DNA of 64,000 nt from Pseudomonas faucium. Lineage in GTDB: Bacteria > Pseudomonadota > Gammaproteobacteria > Pseudomonadales > Pseudomonadaceae. Shown in pieces: positions 37,457 through 45,822 of the stretch. The notes under the pieces are model-generated. The model did not search any database. It saw only the letters and a list, made by a program, of their open reading frames with translations, and had not been told where the DNA came from. The DNA lies in contig NZ_BQIP01000007.1 in the NCBI RefSeq assembly GCF_021602585.1, forward strand, positions 1-64,000. Reading direction: 5' to 3'. The position numbers were made by a program, and so were the translations under genes. Numbering within the stretch: position 1 is the first letter of the stretch; each line of letters opens with the position of its first letter.

Positions 37457-38310
37457 GAGGCGTGCCCCCCGTTCACCCCGAGTTCATGCTCGAACCGGTC
37501 TTCGACAACCTCGGCGCCAGCCGCGACGCCATCGGCCTGGGCAACCGCCGCAGCGCCGGGCTCGACACACGCCACGGCACGGTGCTCAGCCTTGAGGGCA
37601 TCAGCGTCAGCTTCGACGGGTTCAAGGCCCTCAACGCGCTGAACCTGTACATCGGCGTGGGCGAGCTGCGCTGCATCATCGGCCCCAATGGCGCCGGCAA
37701 GACCACGATGATGGACGTGATCACCGGCAAGACCCGGCCCGACAGCGGCACTGCCTTTTTCGGCGACACCCTGGACCTTGCCCGCCTGAGCGAATACCAG
37801 ATCGCCCAGGCCGGCATCGGCCGCAAGTTCCAGAAACCCACGGTGTTCGAGGCGCTGACGGTGTTCGAGAACCTGGAGCTGGCACTGAAGGCCGAAAAGT
37901 CGGTGTGGGCCAGCCTTGCCGCGCGCCTGGACGGCGAGCAACGCGCACGCATCGAACAAGTGCTCGGCACCCTGCGCCTGCTGCCACTGGCCCAGCGCCA
38001 GGCCGGCCTGTTGTCGCACGGGCAGAAGCAGTTCCTGGAGATCGGCATGCTGCTGGTGCAGGAGCCGCAATTGCTGCTGCTCGACGAACCGGTGGCGGGC
38101 ATGACCGATGCCGAGACCGAGTTCACCGCCGAGCTGTTCAAGGGGCTGGCAGGCAAGCACTCGCTGATGGTGGTGGAGCATGACATGGGGTTCGTCGGCA
38201 GCATTGCCGACCATGTCACCGTGCTGCACCAGGGCAGTGTGCTGGCAGAAGGGTCGCTTGAGCAGGTACAGGCGGATGAGCGGGTGGTCGAGGTGTACCT
38301 GGGCCGATGA
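37453..38310 (+). CDS. urtD: Urea ABC transporter ATP-binding protein UrtD
   Basis: ABC ATPase of the LivG type, 285 residues. After an N-terminal extension of about 45 residues comes the core: Walker A IGPNGAGKTT, signature LLSHGQKQFLEIGM (a variant of LSGGQ), Walker B LLLLDEPVAGM and the switch histidine in MVVEHDMGF. Starts four bases before the urtC stop ends. The unusual SHGQ signature is typical of UrtD. Confidence 0.95.
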   Translation: MRGVPPVHPEFMLEPVFDNLGASRDAIGLGNRRSAGLDTRHGTVLSLEGISVSFDGFKALNALNLYIGVGELRCIIGPNGAGKTTMMDVITGKTRPDSGTAFFGDTLDLARLSEYQIAQAGIGRKFQKPTVFEALTVFENLELALKAEKSVWASLAARLDGEQRARIEQVLGTLRLLPLAQRQAGLLSHGQKQFLEIGMLLVQEPQLLLLDEPVAGMTDAETEFTAELFKGLAGKHSLMVVEHDMGFVGSIADHVTVLHQGSVLAEGSLEQVQADERVVEVYLGR

Positions 38311-38327
38311 TTCTCGTCGACTGTACT

Positions 38328-38409
38328 GGCCCCATCGCCGGCAAGCCGGCTCCCACAGGACCGAGAACTGCGCCGCACCTGTGGGAGCCGGCTTGCCGGC
38401 GATGGGGCC
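38328..38409. repeat. REP pair between urtD and urtE
   Basis: Near-perfect mirror of GGCCCCATCGCCGGCAAGCC and its complement around a 22-base centre. Second REP pair within the urt operon. Confidence 0.92.
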
Positions 38410-38444
38410 GGTGCAGGCACTGCAACAACATCAGGAATTCTCAC

Positions 38445-39143
38445 ATGCTCAAGATCGACACCCTGCACCAGTACTATGGCGGCAGCCACATCCTGCGCGG
38501 CCTGTCCTTCGAGGCCCGGGTCGGCGAAGTCACCTGCCTGCTCGGGCGCAACGGCGTGGGCAAGACCACCCTGCTGCGCTGCCTGATGGGCCTGACGCCC
38601 GCCCGCGAAGGCAGCGTCGAATGGGAAGGCAAACCCATCACCACGCTCAAGCCGCAGCAGCGGGTGCAGGCCGGCATCGCCTACGTGCCCCAGGGGCGCG
38701 AAATCTTCCCGCGCCTGAGCGTCGAGGAAAACCTGCTCATGGGCCTGTCGCGCTTCCCCGCCCGCGAGGCCCGCGAAGTGCCGGCGTTCATCTACGAACT
38801 GTTCCCGGTGCTGGAGCAGATGAAACAGCGCCGCGGCGGCGACCTGTCCGGCGGCCAGCAGCAACAGTTGGCCATCGGCCGCGCCCTGGCCAGCCGCCCG
38901 CGGCTGTTGATTCTCGACGAGCCCACCGAAGGCATCCAGCCCTCGGTGATCAAGGAAATCGGAGCAGTGGTCCGCCGCCTGGCCGCGCGCGGCGACATGG
39001 CCATCCTGCTGGTCGAGCAGTTCTACGACTTTGCCGAGGCGCTGGCCGACCAGTACCTGGTCATGGCCCGCGGCGAGATCATCCAGCGCGGGCGCGGGGA
39101 AAACATGCAGGCCGAAGGTGTGCGCGGGCTGGTAACCATTTAA
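38445..39143 (+). CDS. urtE: Urea ABC transporter ATP-binding protein UrtE
   Basis: ABC ATPase of the LivF type, 232 residues, partner of UrtD. Walker A LGRNGVGKTT, signature DLSGGQQQQLAIGRAL, Walker B LLILDEPTEGIQPS and switch LVEQFYDFA are all intact. The ATG at 38445 follows AGGA; the in-frame codons before it are REP sequence. Confidence 0.95.
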   Translation: MLKIDTLHQYYGGSHILRGLSFEARVGEVTCLLGRNGVGKTTLLRCLMGLTPAREGSVEWEGKPITTLKPQQRVQAGIAYVPQGREIFPRLSVEENLLMGLSRFPAREAREVPAFIYELFPVLEQMKQRRGGDLSGGQQQQLAIGRALASRPRLLILDEPTEGIQPSVIKEIGAVVRRLAARGDMAILLVEQFYDFAEALADQYLVMARGEIIQRGRGENMQAEGVRGLVTI

Positions 39144-39174
39144 TCTGCAGCCATCGACCTTGCGAGACGCTGTA

Positions 39175-39690
39175 ATGAGCCACGAAATCCGCGACGCCCT
39201 GGCCACCGACGTGCCGGGCATCCTCGAGATCTACAACGACGCGGTGCGCAACACCACGGCGATCTGGAACGAAACCCCGGTGGACCTTGCCAACCGCCAG
39301 GCCTGGTTCGAGGCGCGGGCGCAACAGGGCTATCCGATCCTGGTGGCGGCGGATGAAACGGGCGTGCTGGGGTATGCCTCGTTCGGCGACTGGCGGCCGT
39401 TCGAGGGGTTTCGCCATACCGTGGAGCATTCGGTGTATGTGCGCGACGACCAGCGTGGCAAAGGGTTGGGGCCGCAATTGATGGCGGCGCTGCTCGAGCG
39501 GGCGCGGGGGTGTGGCAAGCATGTGATGGTGGCGGCCATCGAGAGCGGCAATGTGGCCTCGGTGCGCCTGCATGAACGGTTGGGCTTCGTGGTGACCGGG
39601 CAGATGCCGCAGGTGGGGGTGAAATTCGGCAGGTGGCTGGACCTGACCTTCATGCAGGTGGTGCTCAATCCTGGGGCTGAGCCAGGCTGA
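39175..39690 (+). CDS. GNAT-family N-acetyltransferase, phosphinothricin acetyltransferase-like
   Basis: A 171-residue acetyl-CoA-dependent acetyltransferase. The Pat-type motifs are visible: ILEIYNDAVRNTTAIWNETP near the N-terminus, the acetyl-CoA loop RGKGLGPQLMAALLERA and HERLGFVVTGQMPQVGVKFG. Enzymes of this subfamily acetylate L-amino-acid analogues such as phosphinothricin or methionine sulfoximine; the natural substrate is not evident here. It lies 31 bases after urtE and could share its transcript. Confidence 0.88.
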   Translation: MSHEIRDALATDVPGILEIYNDAVRNTTAIWNETPVDLANRQAWFEARAQQGYPILVAADETGVLGYASFGDWRPFEGFRHTVEHSVYVRDDQRGKGLGPQLMAALLERARGCGKHVMVAAIESGNVASVRLHERLGFVVTGQMPQVGVKFGRWLDLTFMQVVLNPGAEPG

Positions 39691-39727
39691 TTCGCTGGCA
39701 GTGGCAAGCCGCCCCGCACACAGCCCC

Positions 39728-39753
39728 TTGTGGGAGCCGGCTTGCCGGCGATG
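39728..39753. repeat. Single REP
   Basis: TTGTGGGAGCCGGCTTGCCG and the following GCGAT in the convergent space between the acetyltransferase and cbpM; no inverted partner is seen. Confidence 0.8.
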
Positions 39754-39762
39754 AAGCCAACA

Positions 39763-40068
39763 TCACATCTGGGTAAAACGCCCCAACCGCTGCCTCAACA
39801 TGCTGTTCTCGCTGCGCAACTGCTGCACCTCCTGCAGCAGTTCCAGCGCCAGCGCCACCCCTTCCCACTCCAGCTCCAGCTCCCGGTGCAGCTTCACCGC
39901 ACGCTTGGCCACCAGCGGCGCCTGGTCGTCGAACAACCAATCCTCCGGCGTTCGCCCCGAAGGTTCAACGATGCCGTGTTCGACGATTTCGACCACGTAG
40001 TCGGCCGTGATGTCGGCCTCCTGGCAAAGGGTGCGCATGTCCAGTTGAACGATCAGGGTGCTGCTCAT
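39763..40068 (-). CDS. cbpM: Chaperone modulator CbpM
   Basis: Inhibitory partner of the DnaJ-like CbpA. The 101-residue length equals that of E. coli CbpM. MerR-like helical N-terminus (LIVQLDMRTLCQEADITADYV) and a C-terminal coiled coil (LQEVQQLRSENSMLRQRL). The ATG at 40068 has GGAG nine bases upstream (in the end of cbpA); the GTG at 40074 that overlaps the cbpA stop is too close to it. Co-transcribed with cbpA. Confidence 0.9.
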   Translation of the reverse strand: MSSTLIVQLDMRTLCQEADITADYVVEIVEHGIVEPSGRTPEDWLFDDQAPLVAKRAVKLHRELELEWEGVALALELLQEVQQLRSENSMLRQRLGRFTQM

Positions 40069-40070
40069 GA

Positions 40071-41027
40071 TCACTTACTCCATTGTGTCCTCGGGTTGAA
40101 CGCAGCTTTCTCGGAGAGCTGGGTCCACAGTTCACGGGCAGTAGCATCGGAGCTCGGCGGCATCACCACCTTGAGCTGGGCATACAGGTTGCCGCGCTCG
40201 CCTTGCTTGTTCGCCAGGCCCTTGCCCGGTACGCGCAGGCGCTGGCCGCTCTGGCTGTCGGGGCGGATGGTCAGGTTGATCTTGCCGTCCAGGGTCGGCA
40301 CCGCCACCTTGGTGCCCAACGCGGCCTCCCACGGCGCCAGTGGCACGGTGATGATCAGGTCATGCCCTTCGACATCGAACAGCGGATGCGGCGCCATGCG
40401 GATGGTCAGGAACAGGTCGCCATTCGCCCCGCCGCCCACGCCCGGCGCGCCCTGGCCCTTGAGGCGGATGCGTTCGCCATCGCTGACCCCGGCCGGAATC
40501 TTCACGTTCAGGGTCTTGGTGGTAAAGCCGGTGCGCTGGCCGGCGGCGTTGGTCTGCGGCACCTGGAAGCTGATCTGCTTGGATTCCTTGCTCAGGGTTT
40601 CTTCAAGGAAGATCGCCAGTTCCAGTTCCACGTCCTGCCCTCGCCTGCCGGCACTGCGTTGTTGCCGGGCGCCACCGAAGGGGTTGGAGCCGCGGGCGCC
40701 GAAGATCGAGCTGAAGAAGTCGGAGAAGTCGCCGCCCTCGAAGCCGCCACCACCACCACCGCCTCGGCTTTCCCAGCCCGGTGGGGCCTGGAATGGCCGG
40801 CCGTGCTGGCCGCCGTACTTGCGGATTTCGTCGAACTCGGCGCGCTTCTGGGCATCGCCCAGCACCTCGTAGGCCTCATTGGCCTCCTTGAATTTCTCCT
40901 CGGCGTCGCGCTCCTTGCTGACATCGGGGTGATACTTGCGCGCCAGCTTGCGGTACGCGGCCTTGATCGCCTTCTCGTCCGCCGTGGGCTCTACGCCGAG
41001 TATCTTGTAGTAGTCTTTGAAGTCCAT
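40071..41027 (-). CDS. cbpA: Curved-DNA-binding protein / DnaJ-type co-chaperone CbpA
   Basis: A 318-residue J-domain protein. N-terminal J domain with the HPD motif ([15 protein letters not shown]), a Gly/Phe-rich linker ([17 protein letters not shown]) and two C-terminal substrate-binding beta domains ([25 protein letters not shown]); no zinc-finger domain. It stimulates DnaK and binds curved DNA. Preceded by a well-matched sigma-32 promoter and divergent from an Hsp70-like gene. Confidence 0.96.
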   Translation of the reverse strand: MDFKDYYKILGVEPTADEKAIKAAYRKLARKYHPDVSKERDAEEKFKEANEAYEVLGDAQKRAEFDEIRKYGGQHGRPFQAPPGWESRGGGGGGGFEGGDFSDFFSSIFGARGSNPFGGARQQRSAGRRGQDVELELAIFLEETLSKESKQISFQVPQTNAAGQRTGFTTKTLNVKIPAGVSDGERIRLKGQGAPGVGGGANGDLFLTIRMAPHPLFDVEGHDLIITVPLAPWEAALGTKVAVPTLDGKINLTIRPDSQSGQRLRVPGKGLANKQGERGNLYAQLKVVMPPSSDATARELWTQLSEKAAFNPRTQWSK

Positions 41028-41065
41028 CTATGGATCACCAATGTGAATTTGCGTGTTGCAACAGA

Positions 41066-41093
41066 AGATAGGGGTCAAGCATAGCCTTTCAAG
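41066..41093 (-). promoter_or_regulatory. Sigma-32 (heat-shock) promoter of cbpA
   Basis: On the minus strand CTTGAA (41093-41088), a 13-base spacer and CCCCTATCT (41074-41066), close to the heat-shock consensus CTTGAA-N13-CCCCATNT. The predicted start lies about 30 bases before the cbpA ATG. Confidence 0.8.
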
Positions 41094-41129
41094 GTGCGCT
41101 TGGCGCTGCTGCAAGGCAGACGGCCGGTC

Positions 41130-41157
41130 TTGATTCTCTGGCCAACTGGCATAAACT
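41130..41157 (+). promoter_or_regulatory. Sigma-70-type promoter of the Hsp70-like gene
   Basis: TTGATT, 16-base spacer, TAAACT, ending 34 bases before the ATG at 41192. It is divergent from the cbpA heat-shock promoter. Confidence 0.55.
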
Positions 41158-41191
41158 GCGCGGCCGTTTTGCCTCCGGAAGCCTTTTTCCC

Positions 41192-42463
41192 ATGTCTGAC
41201 GTATCCCCGGCCCGCGCCCTGGGCATCGATTTCGGCACCTCCAACTCCACGGTCGGCTGGCACCGCCCGGGCAGCGAGTCGCTGATCGCCCTGGAAGACG
41301 GCAAGATCACCCTGCCCTCGGTGGTCTTCTTCAATATCGAAGAGCGCCGCCCGGTGTATGGCCGCCTGGCACTGCACGAGTACCTGGAAGGCTACGAAGG
41401 CCGCCTGATGCGCTCGCTCAAGAGCCTGCTGGGCTCCAAGCTGATCAAGCACGACACCAGCGTGCTGGGCAGCGCCCTGCCGTTCAAGGACCTGCTGGGC
41501 ATGTTCATCGGCGAGCTGAAAAAGCGCGCCGAGGCCGCTGCTGGCCGCGAATTCGACCAGGTGGTGCTGGGCCGCCCGGTGTTCTTCGTCGACGAAGACC
41601 CGGCCGCCGACCAGGAGGCCGAGGACACCCTGGCCGAGGTAGCGCGCAAGCTCGGTTTCAAGGACGTGTCGTTCCAGTACGAGCCGATCGCCGCAGCCTT
41701 CGACTACGAGTCGGGGATCAGCCGCGAAGAGCTGGTGCTCATCGTCGATATCGGCGGCGGTACCTCGGACTTTACCCTGATCCGCCTCTCCCCCGAGCGC
41801 CACCAGGTGGCCGAGCGCCAGAGCGACATCCTCGCCACCGGCGGCGTGCACATCGGCGGTACCGACTTCGACAAGCAGCTGAGCCTGCAAGGCGTGATGC
41901 CGCTGTTCGGCTACGGCAGCCGGATGAAGAGCGGCGCGCTGATGCCCACCAGCTACCACCTCAACCTGGCCACCTGGCACACCATCAACGCCCTGTACTC
42001 GCAAAAATCGCAGCTGGCCCTGGGCAGCATGCGCTACGACATCGAGGACACCCTGGGCATCGACCGCCTGTTCAAGCTGATCGAACAGCGCGCCGGGCAC
42101 TGGCTGGCAATGGAAGTGGAGGCCAGCAAGATCGAGCTGACCGAGCAGCAGAGCCGCCGTATCGACCTGGGCCGGGTCGAGCGCGAGCTGGGCGTGGATT
42201 TGACCCGTGCAGTGTTCGAAGGCGCCATCGAAGGGTTGCTGGAGCGGGTGCGCGGCAGCGTGACCGAGCTGCTGGGCAAGGCGGGGGTGAGCCAGGGGCA
42301 GGTGGACACGGTGTTCTTTACCGGTGGCTCCAGCGGTATCCCGGCGCTGCGCAACAGCGTGGCGGCGATGCTGCCCAATGCGCGGCATGTGGAAGGCAAT
42401 ATCTTTGGCAGCATCGGTAGCGGGTTGGCGATCGAGGCGCGCAAGCGTTACGGGGCGGCCTGA
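41192..42463 (+). CDS. Hsp70 family protein, YegD-like
   Basis: A 423-residue actin-fold ATPase: phosphate-1 loop LGIDFGTSNSTVGW, phosphate-2 VDIGGGTSDFTLIRL and adenosine motif FFTGGSSGIPALRN are visible. It is shorter than DnaK and lacks the beta-sandwich substrate domain, so it cannot act as a classical Hsp70 by itself. Known E. coli counterpart is YegD, whose role is unclear. Its location back to back with cbpA suggests a link to the chaperone system. Confidence 0.9.
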   Translation: MSDVSPARALGIDFGTSNSTVGWHRPGSESLIALEDGKITLPSVVFFNIEERRPVYGRLALHEYLEGYEGRLMRSLKSLLGSKLIKHDTSVLGSALPFKDLLGMFIGELKKRAEAAAGREFDQVVLGRPVFFVDEDPAADQEAEDTLAEVARKLGFKDVSFQYEPIAAAFDYESGISREELVLIVDIGGGTSDFTLIRLSPERHQVAERQSDILATGGVHIGGTDFDKQLSLQGVMPLFGYGSRMKSGALMPTSYHLNLATWHTINALYSQKSQLALGSMRYDIEDTLGIDRLFKLIEQRAGHWLAMEVEASKIELTEQQSRRIDLGRVERELGVDLTRAVFEGAIEGLLERVRGSVTELLGKAGVSQGQVDTVFFTGGSSGIPALRNSVAAMLPNARHVEGNIFGSIGSGLAIEARKRYGAA

Positions 42464-42469
42464 CCTTTG

Positions 42470-42573
42470 GGGGCTGCTCTGCAGCCCTTTCGCGACACAA
42501 GGCCGCTCCTACAGGAGGACGCGGTCGTCTGTAGGAGCGGCCTTGTGTCGCGAAAGGGCCGCAAAGCGGCCCC
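42470..42573. repeat. REP pair, 104-bp BIME-like unit
   Basis: Second copy of the 104-bp mirror unit described at 31589; the TGCTCTGCAG tip replaces TGCTTTGCAG. It lies between two convergent genes. Confidence 0.92.
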
Positions 42574-42581
42574 AGCATTCA

Positions 42582-43589
42582 TCAAACCAGCTCCGCTCGC
42601 TTCAATTCACTCTTCAGATAGGCGTAATAGATCGGCCCCGCCACCACCCCCGGCAATCCGAACGCCGCTTCAAACACCAGCATCGCCAGCAACAGCTCCC
42701 AGGCCTTGGCACTGATCTGCCCGCCCACGATCCGCGCGTTGAGGAAGTACTCGACCTTGTGGATGACGATCAGGTACCCCAGCGCCGCCGCCGCCACCCA
42801 GATCGACAGCGACAGGCCGACGATGGTGATCAGCGTGTTGGACATCAGGTTGCCAATCACCGGCAGCAGCCCCAGCAGGAAGGTCAGCACGATCAAGGTC
42901 TTGGTCAGCGGCAGGTGCACGCCGAACAGCGGCATCACCACGGCCAGGAAAATACCGGTGAACGCGGTATTGAGCAGGGAGATCTTGATCTGCGCGAAGA
43001 CGATGTTGCGAAACGCCTGCACCAGCAGGTTCAGGCGCTCGAACAGGGCCGCCGCCAAGGGCTTGCGACGCGACAGGTCGGGGATGCGCTGCAGGGCGAT
43101 GATGGCCCCGAGAATCATGCCGATCAGCAGGGTCACGAACATGTGCGCCATGCCCTTGCCCACCAGTTGCAGGTCGCTCAGGTGGCTTCTGATCCAGTCA
43201 CCGATGGCCACCTTGAACTCGGCCGCACTGGCCGGCAGGTAGGCCTCGATGAATGGCGGCAGCTGGCCTCGGGCACGTTCGACCAGGCCCATGAACTTGT
43301 CCAGCGAAGCGCCCGGGTTTTCTGCCTCGTGCAGCAGGAAACTGAACGCACCGGCGATCAGCAGCGTCAGGGTGCTGACCACCAGCGTGCCCAGCAGCGC
43401 CACCGCCAGCCAGCGCGCGCGCTGCCCGGCAATCAGCGGTTGCAGGCGTGGCGTGAGCATGTTGACCAGCTCGAACACCAACAGGCCGGCGAGCAGGCTG
43501 GGCAGCAACTTCAGGGGCAGGGCCAGGAGCAAGCCAGCCATCACGATGATCAGGCTGGCAAGGGTGATCTGGCGGGGGGTGAAGGTCAT
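42582..43589 (-). CDS. AI-2E family transporter
   Basis: A 335-residue membrane protein with about eight helices of the AI-2E/UPF0118 family; the central segment AQIKISLLNTAFTGIFLAVVM and the C-terminal LPGVVAGPIYYAYLKSEL are typical. Despite the family name, members include exporters and Na+/H+ antiporters, and a quorum-signal role should not be assumed. Confidence 0.87.
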   Translation of the reverse strand: MTFTPRQITLASLIIVMAGLLLALPLKLLPSLLAGLLVFELVNMLTPRLQPLIAGQRARWLAVALLGTLVVSTLTLLIAGAFSFLLHEAENPGASLDKFMGLVERARGQLPPFIEAYLPASAAEFKVAIGDWIRSHLSDLQLVGKGMAHMFVTLLIGMILGAIIALQRIPDLSRRKPLAAALFERLNLLVQAFRNIVFAQIKISLLNTAFTGIFLAVVMPLFGVHLPLTKTLIVLTFLLGLLPVIGNLMSNTLITIVGLSLSIWVAAAALGYLIVIHKVEYFLNARIVGGQISAKAWELLLAMLVFEAAFGLPGVVAGPIYYAYLKSELKRAELV

Positions 43590-43659
43590 ACAGCCTCGAC
43601 GGCAGACAGCGGAAAGACCCGCAGTCTGCCAGCCTTGTGGCCACAGGCATAGGCGCAGG

Positions 43660-43950
43660 TCATTTCTTCTTCAGGCAGTCGCTCATGTACGTCTTGCGCG
43701 CATCGCCCTTGAGCGCTTTGTCGCTGGCGTCTTTGTTGCACAAGGTCATCTTTTCCTGCTGGGTGGGCGCAGGAGTCGCGTCTTTCTTCAGGCACGTGCT
43801 CATGAACGCCTTGCGCTCATCACCCTTGAGTGCCTTGGTGGTGGCGTCGGCGTTGCAGGTTTTCATCTTTTCCTGTTGCGCGGTGGCGGCGAATCCTTGC
43901 GCGCTGAACAACACAGCCAATACCAGCAACGGCATTTGCAGCATTTTCAT
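43660..43950 (-). CDS. PsiF-repeat protein
   Basis: A 96-residue exported protein: signal peptide (MKMLQMPLLVLAVLFSAQGFA) then two PsiF repeats, each with the pattern QEKM-x2-CN-x-(D/A)A-x3-KALKGD-x-RK-x(F/Y)MS-x-CLKK. Four cysteines, two per repeat, probably form disulfides. E. coli psiF is phosphate-starvation induced; no Pho box was recognised here. The ATG has GGAG eight bases upstream. Confidence 0.9.
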   Translation of the reverse strand: MKMLQMPLLVLAVLFSAQGFAATAQQEKMKTCNADATTKALKGDERKAFMSTCLKKDATPAPTQQEKMTLCNKDASDKALKGDARKTYMSDCLKKK

Positions 43951-44013
43951 GGAGTGGTCTCCTTGTCTCCGCGCCCAGTGCACGGTGGTGCTGAACAGTG
44001 TAGACAAGAATTT

Positions 44014-44802
44014 TTACAAACCTGCCCGTGCCTGCCGCCGGTACTGCTCCGGCGTGCACTGGGCCTGGCGCTGGAACATGGCGATGAAGGCCGAGGCGCT
44101 GCTGTAGCCCAGGTCGAAGGCAATCGCCTGGATCGGCTGGCCGGCTTCCAGCGCTTCGATGGCGCGCAAGAAGCGCAGGCGCAGGCGCCACTCGCCGAAG
44201 CTGATGCCCAGCTCGCGCAGAAACTGGCGCGCCAGGGTGCGCTCGCTGACATGCACCTGCGCCGCCCAGGCTGCCAGCGGGCGGTTGTCGCCGGGCTCGG
44301 CACCAAGGGCGTCGAGCACCTGGCGCAGGCCGTCGCTGCGGGCGAATGGCAGGTAGCAGGTCTGGGTCGGCGCCAGCAGCAGTTGGTCGAGCAGCACCTG
44401 GACCAGGCGCTGGTCGCGCTCATCCTGCGCCACCTTCAGATCGCGCCGGGCGAAGTCGCCGAGGATGGCCTTGAGAATGTCGCTGATCACCAGGCTGCAC
44501 GGCTGTTGCGGCAAGCCTTCGCACAGGCTGCGCTGCAGATAGACCGAGCGGTAGACGATGGCCTGGGGGTTGTAGCAGCCATGCTCGGTGCCCGGCGGCA
44601 CCCACACCGCGTAGTGCGGGGGTGAAAGGAAGCGCTGGCCATCGACGTCCAGGTGCATGACGCCATGGGCGGTGTAGTTGAGCTGGCCCCAGGCGTGGCG
44701 ATGGGGGGCGCTGTGGGTGTCGGCGCCGAACTCGTCGTGGCGGAAATACACCGGCGCCGGGAGCTCGTCGAACTGGGGGATGTCGAGGTATTTGCGGGCC
44801 AT
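44014..44802 (-). CDS. AraC-family transcriptional regulator
   Basis: A 262-residue regulator: N-terminal cupin-type sensing domain (HRHAWGQLNYTAHGVMHLDVDG, in part) and C-terminal double helix-turn-helix (HVSERTLARQFLRELGISFGEW; IAFDLGYSSASAFIAMFQRQ). It is transcribed divergently from the EamA transporter at 44929 with a 126-base gap, so it most likely controls that gene. The architecture resembles E. coli NimR. Confidence 0.9.
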   Translation of the reverse strand: MARKYLDIPQFDELPAPVYFRHDEFGADTHSAPHRHAWGQLNYTAHGVMHLDVDGQRFLSPPHYAVWVPPGTEHGCYNPQAIVYRSVYLQRSLCEGLPQQPCSLVISDILKAILGDFARRDLKVAQDERDQRLVQVLLDQLLLAPTQTCYLPFARSDGLRQVLDALGAEPGDNRPLAAWAAQVHVSERTLARQFLRELGISFGEWRLRLRFLRAIEALEAGQPIQAIAFDLGYSSASAFIAMFQRQAQCTPEQYRRQARAGL

Positions 44803-44928
44803 GGTGTCTGCTTGCAGGGGCAGGTTGTCTGGATACGAGTATAGGCTTGCGGACGGACAGCGGATAATAGGTGCTTATCGGGGCCCCCTGGGCGGCCCTT
44901 TCGCAACACCTCAGAGAATCACAGCGGC

Positions 44929-45822
44929 ATGAATTACCTCTTCCCCCTCACCGCCATCCTCATCTGGGCTGGCAATACCGTGGTCACCAAGCTCTCCGCC
45001 GGTGCCATCCACCCTGCCGAAATCGGCTTCTACCGCTGGCTGCTGGCCGGCCTGCTGTTCACCCCGTTCCTGCTGCCCAAGGTGTGGCGCAACCGCACGG
45101 CGATTCGCCCGCACCTGGGCAAGGTGTTCGTGCTCGGCGTGCTGGGCATGGCGCTGTACCAGAGCCTGGCGTACTTCGCCGCCGGCATCACCAGCGCCAC
45201 CAACATGGGCATCATCCTCTCGCTGATGCCGCTGATGTCGCTGGCCCTGTCGATCGCCTGGCTCGGCCAGCGCCTGACCTTCGGCGCCTTGTTCGGCGCG
45301 CTGGTGTCGTTTTATGGCGTGCTCGAAGTGGTGTCTGCCGGCCACCCAGGCGCGCTGCTCGAACAGGGCCTGAACAGCGGCGACCTGCTGATGCTGGTGG
45401 CCACCCTGGCCTATGCGCTGTACAGCTTCCTGCTGAAAAAATGGCAGCTGCGCCTGCCGCCTTTGCAGCTGCTGTACCTGCAGGTGCTGGTGGCGATTCT
45501 GGTGCTGCTGCCGCTGTTCCTGCTCTCGGAGAAGACCGGCCTGAATGCCCATAACGTCGGCCTGGTGCTGTATGCCTGCGTGCTGGCCTCGATGGTCGCA
45601 CCGCTGGTGTGGATGCAGGCCGTGCACCGCCTGGGGCCGAGCCGCACGACGCTGTTCTTCAACCTGCTGCCGGTGGTGACCGCGCTGATCGCCGCCGGCG
45701 TGCTCGACGAACGCCTGGCCAGCTACCACCTGATCGGCGGCCTGCTGACCCTGGCCGGCGTGGTCCTCGCCGAACGCTGGACCACGCCTGTACGCCGTGC
45801 GGCTACAGCCCCGCAGCCTTGA
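44929..45822 (+). CDS. EamA/DMT-family transporter
   Basis: A 297-residue inner-membrane protein with ten predicted helices in two EamA repeats (WAGNTVVTKLSAGAIHPAEIGFYRW; ALYSFLLKKWQLRLPPLQLLYLQ, in part). Such proteins export amino acids or other metabolites. Divergent from the AraC-type gene, its likely regulator. Its 3' end overlaps the convergent lipase gene by 20 bases. Confidence 0.9.
   Translation: MNYLFPLTAILIWAGNTVVTKLSAGAIHPAEIGFYRWLLAGLLFTPFLLPKVWRNRTAIRPHLGKVFVLGVLGMALYQSLAYFAAGITSATNMGIILSLMPLMSLALSIAWLGQRLTFGALFGALVSFYGVLEVVSAGHPGALLEQGLNSGDLLMLVATLAYALYSFLLKKWQLRLPPLQLLYLQVLVAILVLLPLFLLSEKTGLNAHNVGLVLYACVLASMVAPLVWMQAVHRLGPSRTTLFFNLLPVVTALIAAGVLDERLASYHLIGGLLTLAGVVLAERWTTPVRRAATAPQP

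Noticed and set aside
43951-44013. Pho box upstream of the psiF-like gene
   Set aside because: No CTGTCAT-type repeats were found in the short upstream space.
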